Source: Gordionus sp. m RMFG-2023
Taxonomy: Eukaryota; Nematomorpha; Gordioida; Chordodea; Parachordodidae
Assembly (NCBI RefSeq): GCF_954871325.1
Contig: NC_088777.1
Span: 5,210,509 to 5,274,508, forward strand
Direction: 5' to 3'
DNA length: 64,000 bases
Shown here: positions 1-9,229 of the stretch, one piece after another
Position numbering within the stretch: the first letter of the stretch is position 1
Layout: every line of letters starts with the position of its first letter
Made by a program: the position numbers and the translations under genes
The notes under the pieces: model-generated
What the model was told of the DNA's origin: nothing
Seen by the model: the letters and a program-made list of their open reading frames with translations, nothing else
Databases searched by the model: none

Positions 1-426
1 AATAAATGTTCCAAATATAAAGAGGTTCCATATCGGGAAACCAAGGCAAAATGGGTTAACGGGGCAAAATTGGTTAATTATTTAATTTCTCTTACATATT
101 TTGCGTATTTTTTTTATTGGATAGGGAGACAGGCCTATAAATATATTTTTAGCATAAGAGTTTTATATAGGCATCAATATCAAATGAAAGATAAAAAATT
201 GAGCTCTAAATCCACGCTCTAGTCTTCAGATCTAGATCACGACGAGAGGGTGGGGGGGAGGTTGCGTTAAAAACATTTCCTAAATTTTGAAGAAGAGTAT
301 TTAAGATAATAAGAAATAATTATAAGAAAAGTGACTATGATTTTAATTCTGAGATTAAATAGGCGCCTTATGTAATTTTCTCATTTTGTAAATCGCAAAA
401 ATTTTAAGGCTGGCCCAGATGTAGCC
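1..426. other. AT-rich sequence, no gene seen
   Basis: No supportable reading frame. Positions 50-80 hold two similar short runs (AAAATGGGTTAACGGGG, then AAAATTGGTTAA), probably a remnant of a simple duplication. The stretch ends where the long inverted repeat at 427 begins. Confidence 0.5.
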
Positions 427-2051
427 TTTTAAATGAATCCTGTTTTAAATAAATTCTAATTTAGTGATATTTACATTTATGACTGACTTGAGAGTTCTTT
501 TAAATCAGATTTTTCAATTATAATGAAGTGTTAAGATCATTTTTTTTATTTCTCTAATTTAAATAATTTTAAAAAAAATTTTTTACAAAGTAGATTCCAT
601 TTATTATATATATTTTTGTTATACATTTCAATAGTTGATTTTGATACAACAATTTTCCTTCTTTTCCCACAAATGACAGACGATAAATCACGTTTATAAA
701 TTTTGTTTAGTTTAATAGAACAATGAGGTACAGGAATATATTTTTTATCAGAAATATCTATTATCGATGTCACCCAAAAAAGGCTTAAAATGCAATCTGC
801 GAAAACAGACCTCAAGATATAAAATTCGTAATGGTAAAATGCTTCACCATTCTCATAATGGTGAAGTCATTTTGGACCTTGCCGAAGAATTCAACTTCTA
901 AAATAGTTCACAGCGGATGGGATACTAATATGTCAACAATATATCTTGCTGCCCATTTTGGTATCACTAAGATTCACAGCAAATAGGCTGATAATGTAAT
1001 CAACTTTACTACCTCTGCTGGAATATGAATTGAATGCAACTCATTGCTGGTTTTATCAAATCTTGTGTTTCTATGCTAACAAATGTCACATCATTTTACA
1101 AAATTAACAACATCCATTTTCATGTTTGGCCACCAGAAGCTGAAAATATAATACATCTTATAATAAATAGATTTATTATGCAAAAATATTTTACCACAAG
1201 CCAATATGCTGTAAGTCCTTGTGTTACCAAATGGTCAGTTAAAGATTTTGTCATATTAGTATCACATCCACTCCACTATAACTTTTTTAAGGAGTTAAGC
1301 TCTTCTATTACAATCTAAAATTGTTTTCTATTATAAGAATGGTGTATAAAAATATTATATTTTTAGCTTCTGGTGGCCAAACATGAAAATGGATATAGTT
1401 AATTTTGTAAAATGTTGTGACATTTGCTAGCTTAGAAACACAAGATTTGATAAAACCAGCAATGAGTTACATTCAATTCTAATTGCAGCAAAGATAGTAT
1501 AATTGATTACATTATCAGCCAATTTGCTGTGAGTCTTGGTGATTCTAAAATTGGCAGCAAAAGATATTGCCGACACATTAGTATCACATCCACTGTGAAC
1601 TATTTTAAAAGTTTGAATTCTTCGGTCAAAGTCCAAAATGATTTCACCATTATGAGAATGGTGAAGCATTTTACCATTGCGAATTTTATGGCCTGTATTT
1701 GCATATTGTGTCTTAAGCCTTTTTTTTGGAAGACATCGGTTATGGATATTTCTGATAAAGCATATAATCCTGTACCTCATTGAATTCTGTTATTTATAAA
1801 CTTGATTTATCGTCTTTAGTCATTTGATTTTAGAAAAGAAATATAATTTTTTTTATCAAAATTAACTATTGAAATGTACAACAAAAATATATATAATAAA
1901 TGGAATCTACTTTTATAAAAAAAAATATATTTTAAAAATATTTATATTAATTTAGAAAAATAAAAAAAAATAATTTAAATGAAATCTCAAGTCAGTCATA
2001 AATTTCAATATCACTAAATTAGAATTTATTTAAAACAGGGTTCATTTAAAA
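427..2051. repeat. Long inverted repeat (foldback-like), about 1.6 kb
   Basis: The left arm (about 427-1160) is repeated as its reverse complement in the right arm (about 1339-2051). TTTTAAATGAATCCTGTTTT at 427 pairs with the sequence ending at 2051, and CATTTTCATGTTTGGCCACC near 1117 pairs with GGTGGCCAAACATGAAAATG at 1371. Short open frames in the arms mirror one another and look like no known protein. The roughly 180-bp spacer is not unique: its + strand (about 1196-1345) is a diverged copy of part of the right arm (about 1510-1660). No clear target duplication is visible. It could be a foldback transposon or a locally inverted duplication. Confidence 0.75.
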
Positions 2052-3176
2052 CGTTATACTTCGGCCATAGACCTGACTTTTTCTAAAAGTGAGATGGGAT
2101 TTTTAACGATTAAAATGATGAAAAACGGGATTAAGCGCGACAACCACAATCGCATATTATAAATTAATATTGGTGGATTTTTATGTAAAATTACGAACTT
2201 ATAAATTTTTTATGTGAATATTAATGCGTATTTATAAAGTGAAAATATATTTTAAAAAAAATTAGATGCAAATTATCATAATTATTAATTATAAAAGTTT
2301 TATTATATATGAAAATAAATTTCATTGTACCCTTCGCAATTCTAGTCAAAATTCTGCTGTACCGTTAATTAATTCGGCCTCTAATAAATCAAATGAGATC
2401 CGAAGATATTTTTTTCGCCTAGTCTAATTCATTTGATTACATATTTTTTTCATGCTTATAATTTATATTCAATTCTTTCAAAATATTCGAACTTGATTGT
2501 ATCGTTCAATATCATAGCTCTAAGATATTTATAATATCCTTTTTTTCATGGTTTGATAATTCTGAAGTTATTTCTTTATATGCTTCAACTTTTTTTATCA
2601 GAACCAGTGGCGTTAGGCACTAATTTGCCATCAAAATATTGCATGTCTTATAAAGAATAAACAATAAGACAAAACCTTTTTCTTTAAAAATTGGCTTAGA
2701 GCATTGTAAATTATGCCATATAATTTTTTTTATTAATTTGATCTCTTACTTCTTTTCCATTCGATTAGTCAAATAGTTTTTTTTTGATTTTTATATAATA
2801 TTAGGGATTATTTTAATATTTTTGTCCGATTATCCTTATAATATAATTAAATGATTTATTAGTATTTTTATATATTGGTCTAAATATATTTTATTGTTGA
2901 AATTAAAGTTTTTCTATATTGATAGTGTAAAATTGGGACATACAAATGAGAAAAAAAATCTATCAATATTTTTTTGAACAAAATTAGTTTATCATATTTT
3001 ATATTGGATTTGGGATATAGGACTATTCCAAAACGAATCAGATGGTGACAGGGCGTCATACATTTTTTGGTGTGTTTGCTATATAAATAACTTAAATTAA
3101 AATTTTATAAGAACTTTTTAAAAATAATTCGGAGTTTCATTTATGTATGAATTTTTTTTTTATAAAGGAGACCAAA
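2052..3176. other. AT-rich DNA upstream of the four-exon gene candidate
   Basis: No exon or repeat that I can support. The last few hundred bases before 3177 would contain the promoter if that gene is real. No distinct core-promoter motif stands out in the AT-rich background. Confidence 0.35.
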
Positions 3177-5524
3177 ATGGCGTGTCATAATCAGCTGATT
3201 TGTATTCGGAGACGTTTCAAACTGCATTTTAGTAATTTGATCTAGGCACATCAAGGTCATTTTTTTTAATATTTATTTGAAAAATGAATTCAACTAGACG
3301 CGAAATCTACCTCTCCTCCATTGTGTAAATCAAACCGATATTTTGCAGTAGTTTCCAGTTATCAATTTTATTTGACTGGTGGAATTCCGCGTTTAATGTC
3401 AAATTATTTTTCGAAACAAAATATTGAAGAATTTTATTTTCTTCTCTAATGTAGAGCTCGACCTTTTAATTTTCTGCGCCTCAGTAGTACAGCTCTGTAC
3501 CCACTGAATCATACCTGATATCATTTAAATTTCAGTTTATATCTGTGTTAACTTTCCGACAATGTGTTATTTTTTTGAGCGCATTTTTAAAAATTTGAAA
3601 ATCTGATTTTACCTATCTAACCCTACGAATTTCAGACAATATTTCCGTAAAATTTTAAAGTTAATATAATTTGTATTCGATTTCCCACATATATTATTTT
3701 ATATCAATTATTAAGTGACTCTAAGGTTAACAGCTAAATTGTCTACAATTCATAAGGTATTCAAAACATGATATAATATATTACGGGCAAAATCCTATTT
3801 TTAAATTTATTAAAATGAGCTCAAAAAAATGATTTAAAGTTTGAATAAATAACACATTGGGGGGGAAAAACACATTGACGGCTACATATATAATAAACAT
3901 AGATATTTGAATATTTTATTTTAAAAAAAATACTTACAAATTAACTATCCCGATAGATATGATATTACCATAATCAAACATAAATAATCGCAGATTTAAA
4001 CATTTTTTCATACAAATTATATAATTTCAATTATAATAATTTTTTCTTTTTCAGAAGCGATTACAGGAGAAAATTTATCGAATTCAGTGTGCACCAGTTT
4101 ACAGAAAGATGAAGACGAAATCCTGGAAAGTTTGATATGGAATCATGTCGATGATGTTAGTTTAAAATATTCAATTTTGTTAATTTTACCATCTTAAATT
4201 TTCGCATGCTATTTAGAAAAAAACTCCTTTTGTTATTATTTAATTTTTTAAAATCGTTTTAAACTGGGTTGTGAACTCTTCTTCTAAAAAAGGGTTATTT
4301 TTTTGGGTTCAGCGTGGTCCAGAAAATTTTATAACTTAAAAAATTTAGTAGAATATTCCACTATATTTAACTCTTACCATAAAATTATTTATCATTATAA
4401 ATTGAATATAAGCTAATTATCGTGATATCTTCCAAAATCGAGATGTTAAAATTAAAATATCTATTTTTTATGCCTAACTTTGACAGTACATTGAAGCATT
4501 TAATAAAGCTATTTTACCTTTGTTTATATATGTTTTTTTTGGTCTTACTTTTAATCTAATAATACAATACTTAAAATATATATTTCTCTATTATAAAAAA
4601 AAAAGTTTACAAAATATGTTGGTAAATCTTTAAAAAATTTTTAACATAAAATGGAGTGCTTTGAGTGCTTTTAAAAAATATAATTTAAAAAAAAGGTTTC
4701 CACGCAAAATAATTTTCACCAAAAAAAAGGTATTCCAAACATGATTGGAATTCATTTTTCGGTAAAATCAGATTTTTATAAATTTTTAAAAACGCGCTTA
4801 AAAAAATGATTTGTGCCGAAAGAAGAGCACATTGACACGCTAACATATAAAATTAAAAATTTAATATTTTTTTAAGAAAAAATAAATTATTATTTATACC
4901 CTCTGAACCCTAAATGTTTTATGAAGGGTTCGAGTTTGGGTTTAGTAAAATATTGAGGGCTCGGGCTCACGTTTCTGGGTTTAACCGCTGCATTAAAGAA
5001 GAGGACCAAGCCTCAATGGATTAGTAAAAAAAATAAATAAGAATTATTTTAATTTCTTCTTTTGATCAACTTTTACCTTTTGGGCTCAAAAAATAACCTA
5101 TTTTACAAATGGGAGCTTGGGTCCTAGCCTAGAATATACTGCACACCCCGGATCGAAAGAAATAAAGAAATGAAATCCCTACAAATTTTTTTTAAAAAAA
5201 AGACCAAATTTTACCAACTTATCTCCCTGAACTTAGAAAATGATTTTTTTTTCTCTTCTTAACCTAATTTTAATGTTTTCATTTTTTAAAAAAAATTTTT
5301 ATTTTAAAAGGCTTTGGATAAAATTATCAACCAGACAAAAATTCTTAAAAATCTTCTCTCAACAATACGAAAAAATAAATCTTGTACGAGAAATAGCAAT
5401 AAAAAGCTCAAAACGTTAGACCTGTGCAAAGTAATCATAGTTTATTTTTTTTAAATTAAAGATAATTTAAAATGTTATATTTTATTTATAGAAATTAAAC
5501 GAAATTTCCGAAAGTCTTAAATAA
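3177..5524 (+). CDS. Small four-exon protein-coding gene, unrecognised helical protein
   Basis: Exons at 3177-3231, 4055-4155, 5311-5430 and 5492-5524 join without a frame break into 102 codons plus TAA. Introns are 823, 1155 and 61 bp; all begin GT and end AG (donors GTAATT, GTTAGT, GTAATC; acceptors TTTTTCAG, TTTTAAAAG, TTTATAG). Phases agree at every junction: exon 1 ends on phase 1, the others on phase 0. The ATG sits in ACCAAAATGG, a good start context. The protein is basic and probably alpha-helical: an acidic stretch (KDEDEILESLIWNHVDD) about residues 36-52 leads into a lysine- and leucine-rich segment with coiled-coil character (ALDKIINQTKILKNLLSTIR) and a hydrophilic tail ending SESLK. 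No signal peptide or membrane segment is visible. I do not recognise the family. Exon 1 is the least certain part, because only phase and start context support it. Possible polyadenylation signals follow at 5857 and 5892. Confidence 0.5.
3560..3870. repeat. Small inverted-repeat element in intron 1, with a further copy in intron 2
   Basis: The stretch at 3562-3625 (CAATGTGTTATTTTTTTGAG...) recurs as its reverse complement at about 3784-3853, and again at about 4756-4832 in the next intron (AAATCAGATTTTTATAAATT...). The common block runs from an AAAATC/CAGATTTT segment to a CACATTG end. This is consistent with a small palindromic MITE and a solitary arm. Ends and target duplications are unclear. 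Confidence 0.45.
4890..5160. repeat. Possible hAT-type MITE remnant within intron 2
   Basis: A less AT-rich block with pyrimidine- and GG-rich words (GAACCCTAAATG, GGGTTCGAGTTTGGGTTT, GAGGGCTCGGGCTC) resembles the subterminal regions of hAT elements elsewhere in the window (20.6, 24.5 and 27.9 kb). No terminal repeats or target duplication could be fixed. Confidence 0.25.
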
Positions 5525-5856
5525 CAACGAAAAGATTAATCGAGCGCCTTACCCTTAACTTTCGATATTATGATTATATTCCTAATCAATATTATCTCAA
5601 AGATATACCGCTTGTTTTTAGAGATCGCATTTCCTATTTATAAATTATAGATTCAAAATGTCATTTATAATACCCATTTCTGTTTTGTAACTGTTTACTA
5701 GAAGATCTTTATTTATTATGAATATTTCTTCCTTTTTTTTTAATGAATGTTATTATTTTTCATTTTTGGTTCTTTTATTACATTTATGAAGCATTTATAA
5801 AATTGAATTGAATTATACAGTTTAAGATAATATTATTTTTTTTGAAAAAAAACATT

Positions 5857-5897
5857 AATAAAAGTTGATATAAGCTTGTAAATTTGTGCCTAATAAA
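5857..5897 (+). promoter_or_regulatory. Candidate polyadenylation signals
   Basis: AATAAA occurs at 5857-5862 and 5892-5897, about 330-370 bp after the stop of the four-exon gene on the same strand. The motif is common by chance in DNA this AT-rich, so the link is an inference from position. Confidence 0.25.
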
Positions 5898-6339
5898 AAA
5901 TAAAATAATAAAAAACAAGCATCGTCCAATATATCATCTGGTATATGAACTTTAACTTTTTTTCCACTAATAATGCTATAATAAAAAGGTGGTTTTAAAT
6001 TTTATAACTTTTATAAGATCATATTTAAATTAACGACAAATACAGGGTTGCCGGGTCTCTCCCCATTAGGTGGGAAATTCCCGCAATTATTTAATCAACA
6101 CACAGAGATCTCCATTACGCAAAACTCCCACAATTATAAAATTTCTCCCTCACCAAAACATGCTCTCCGCTATTCTCATCTTCTTAATCAAGTCAATGCC
6201 ATGTTTTTGAAAAGTATTACATAAAATAGTTGTATAATTAAATAATACATTCTAATGAGAAAAAAAAATTGAAATAAGTATTGAATCCAATAATTTTCTT
6301 GTTCAGAGGAAATATTTCTTTCAGGCCATTGTGATATTT

Positions 6340-6455
6340 AATTTAATAATTGGTTCTTCTAACTCCATAAAAGCTGTTACTGCTTGATGGCGGAGACTCC
6401 ATCTCGTTGGGCAAGCTTGCACTTTCATCTCCCTGTTGGACAAGGACTTTCAGAA
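6340..6455 (-). pseudogene. Coding-like patch, possible terminal exon
   Basis: On the minus strand an open frame reads ...VLVQQGDESASLPNEMESP and continues PSSSNSFYGVRRTNY before a stop. It lies in DNA clearly richer in G+C than its surroundings. A TATTAG just upstream could be a splice acceptor. The composition (serine, glutamate and proline rather than K/N/I/F/Y) is unlike chance frames in this window. It may belong with the decayed frame at 6590-6942. No family recognised. Confidence 0.3.
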
Positions 6456-6589
6456 AAATTATTATTTGACTAATATGAAAATGGCAGATAAATATTATGC
6501 CACTAAAAATTTGAAAATAATAGGTAAATATTACACCATAATATAAACATTATTTTTGAAAAATATATCCGGCATCTGCATATTTTGGC

Positions 6590-6942
6590 TTTGGGGGGAG
6601 GGGGAGGATTTATCTCCCAGCCCCTCCCCCCGCTGCATATGCCAATGCTTGATCTGCGATTAACAATTGTTTTCACGAATTCTTGTTCAAAGATCATCAA
6701 TTTTGTATCCTATACTAAAGTTTTGATTATATATTGGCGATAATTTGTCAACGATTGTTTCCTGGTCTTGACCACTCTACCTAGTCGCTTGTCAAGATAT
6801 CGACTTTGTCTTAAGATCTCTTATACGATACTGATTACTTGTATCTTTTGATCCAAAATAAAAATCCGATCTCTAAACAAGCTAGAGTGCGGCATGAATT
6901 TTTTATTGACGAAAGCCGTTTTTCTTCTTGAAGAATTTGGTT
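6590..6942 (-). pseudogene. Decayed reading frame, unrecognised
   Basis: One minus-strand frame stays coding-like for about 115 codons with only two internal stops. Legible stretches in order are SRRKTAFVNKKFMPHSSLF, RDRIFILDQKIQV, then after a stop EILRQSRYLDKRLGRVVKTR and KQSLTNYRQYIIKTLV, then after a second stop LMIFEQEFVKTIVNRRSSIG. It ends in a purine-rich GGGGGGAGGGG tract. A chance frame would not keep such a mixed composition. The likeliest reading is an old gene or transposase fragment; I cannot name the family. Confidence 0.35.
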
Positions 6943-7255
6943 AATCAACAACCTAATATTTTGCTAAATATTATGAACTTAATTCACCCATAAACGTATA
7001 TCTTTAATAAAAATGACGAATTCCTTTTAACTAAACAACGAATTCTATTCTTTTTCGAATTACGACCATTGATATTGATACCATTGTTTCATTGCTCTCA
7101 TTCTTTGTCTTAGTGTTGATAGTTTTTTCATACATCCCCTTCCTTCCTTAATTTATTCTTTCCAGAGTTAATTAGACTGAATATGCCCATAGAACTTAAT
7201 GTTTAGGCACCATTATTTGTGTGCGAAAATCAATTGTTGTATACGATAACATATT

Positions 7256-7560
7256 TTAAGTTTTATTCACAACCTTAAATACTACTAATTATCAAATAAA
7301 AGTAAAAATTATAAGAGAAAAATTAAAATAATAAGAAAAATTAAAGGTAAAGAGTAAAAATTATGTTCGAAAAATCATAATATCGTAACAAGTAAAAATA
7401 TCCTCAATTATATATCCTTTTTTTCTAATATTCATTTACATCGTCTGAACTTAAATAATATAATAATTTGTTTCGTTTTTCTGTTTAGAAGTAGTTTTGA
7501 ATATTACTTTGTTTTTCTTGATTTTGTTTAAAGATTTGAATAATAAATACAACAAATAAA
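7256..7560. repeat. Dispersed repeat, diverged copy of the insertion at 36.17-36.56 kb
   Basis: A block ending CAATTATATATCCTTTTTTT...GATTTTGTTTAAA matches in order the insertion at 36166-36562. That insertion has TG...CA-like ends, so this may be a solo LTR or LTR remnant. Boundaries are approximate. Confidence 0.35.
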
Positions 7561-8000
7561 TTTATCAACAGCTGATTGTGCTATTTTTATCTTTGATGTA
7601 GTGCATTCTGCATCCCAATAAATGTGAATTGATTGACTTCATTTTTATTTTATTACTTCAAATCAGTGGCGTAGCTAGGAATTTTCCTTAATGATTTTAA
7701 AATAATCCAGAATAATTTTAATAGTCATATAATATCCTCCCATAAACATCAAAACCAGAAAAATATAAAATGATATTTATTTGATATAAAGTCACTTTTA
7801 AATCTTTTGAACGTATAATCTAAAAAAAATTTTGCTCTAGGAGGGGTCCAAACCCGAAAACCACCCCCATACTGCTTCAAATGTTCAATAATCTCTTTTT
7901 GAGGAATGTACAGTCTATAATTTTTTAATTAATTTTTTATTAAAAATAACGTAGCTTTTTCAATAATTGAAGATAAATCTTTTAAAAATTTAATAACCGT
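7560..8000 (-). pseudogene. hAT transposase remnant, family A, N-terminal side
   Basis: The block CAACAGCTGATTGTGC at 7568, followed by the TTTTCAATAATTGAAGATAA segment, recurs at 22.57, 25.37, 28.74 and 35.93 kb. In the better copies it is the N-terminal side of a minus-strand hAT transposase. Only short patches can be read here, and a MITE has split the copy at 7664. Confidence 0.5.
7664..7874. mobile_element. hAT-type MITE (211 bp) with 8-bp target duplication
   Basis: It starts CAGTGGCGTAGCTAGG and ends ...CCCCCATACTG, and both ends read CAGT inwards. The 8-bp duplication CTTCAAAT flanks it exactly (7656-7663 and 7875-7882). Family-A copies without it (28.84 and 36.02 kb) read straight through the same site, so they are empty-site controls. 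It is non-coding. Confidence 0.85.
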
Positions 8001-8054
8001 TTGTGTGGAGAAAAATAATTTCTAAGCGGCATAACATAATATACTATTAAATTT

Positions 8055-8345
8055 TAAATTTTTGATGTTTTAAATATTTATAAGACCATTAAATTTTTGT
8101 ATAAGGAGTAATAGTGCGCACACAAATTTAGATTTTCAAACGTTGCGATGCAAACGTAAATAATGCATTTCAAATGCATTCGTTTAAATTGTACACATTT
8201 ACGTTTTACAATCGCGTCTAAAAAAACGTTACTTGGTGTTCTAATTTTGAAACTTTATATTAATAGAGATTTTGATACGATTGAAAAATGGATATACTTC
8301 AAAAAATGTATTGAATCTTTTAAATATGATATATTTTAAAATAGT
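8055..8345. repeat. Dispersed repeat 'B', inverted copy at 57.89-58.14 kb
   Basis: TTGATGTTTTAAATATTTAT, then GGAGTAATAGTGCGCACACA, then AATGCATTCGTTTAAATTGT, then ACGTTTTACAATCGCG are all found in the same order, reverse-complemented, at 57885-58140. The copies differ by many substitutions. GTAATAGTGCGC-type ends suggest a MITE, but no target duplication could be fixed. Confidence 0.55.
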
Positions 8346-9055
8346 TTATAGGTCATGGAATGAGGTTATTACGAAAAATTTTTAAATTATTTAGAAGATC
8401 ATATGAATATTTTGCTTATGTATGCATTCTACAACTCATCATATATATAAAATTGAACCATTATCAATTATCCTTGTAAAATACTTATTGATATAAATAA
8501 TTTATAATAATTAAATTATTTAGATATATTTAGACATGTGCGCCGCCGGTCAACGCCGCCGCCGATGATTTTGACTAAGCCGACGCCTAGCGGCTAAAAA
8601 TTGTCGGCGCTCAACACGCCGCCGCCGATGTAAAAATTCGGTGGCGTGACGGCGTGATATATATTTTTTACTATTAATTTATTTTATATATTATTTATGA
8701 ATTGTAATTATAAGAAAAATATAATATTTTTTGAATTATTTAAAAATGCGATTTTATTTTTTAAAATTAATACACTTTGGGCAGGTTTGTGACCAACGTG
8801 CTAGATAAAATAGGACATTAAATTTGAAAAGGTAATTCTATATTTTATTCTTTTATTTTGATGCTTCAAATAATTTACAATTCGTTATAAAAAATTTATT
8901 TTTTATCATAATAGGAAATTTTAATTAATGATTTTTATTTTGTTACCATTATAACATATATAAAAATACCAGGACTAAAACAATTATAATGGATGCAGCA
9001 TTGCAATACCCTGTAACAAAATATAGTATTCCTTGCAAGCAAAGCCTTCTTTTGC

Positions 9056-9190
9056 ATGGAAACATTTTAAAACTGACACAAATAATAAGTGAACCAGTGT
9101 TGCTACAGATAAAGTCTTTTGTAATATATGCTTGCAAATAGCACTTGATAAGGATTGTGAGGATAAAAATAATTCTTCATTTTCAGAGTA
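9056..9190 (+). pseudogene. BED-type zinc finger remnant of a hAT transposase
   Basis: A frame reads WKHFKTDTNNK, a stop, then TSVATDKVFCNICLQIALDK. The W..F spacing followed by C..C is the BED-finger signature that starts many hAT transposases. It sits about 525 bp inside the left terminus of the 8531 hAT, in the expected orientation. The rest of the transposase was lost or displaced by the retrotransposon insertion. Confidence 0.45.
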
Positions 9191-9229
9191 AATTTTTTGA
9201 TTATTTTAAAAATATTTGTAAATTTTTTA

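Noticed and set aside
2590-2620. CAGTGGCGTTAGGC as a MITE terminus
   Set aside because: Resembles the CAGTGGCGTAGC end at 7664, but no second terminus or target duplication is nearby.
7140-7202. Very good splice acceptor (CTTCCTTCCTTAATTTATTC...CAG) followed by a short frame ending LIRLNMPIELNV
   Set aside because: Only about 12 codons, with no upstream exon of matching phase; kept out for lack of support.
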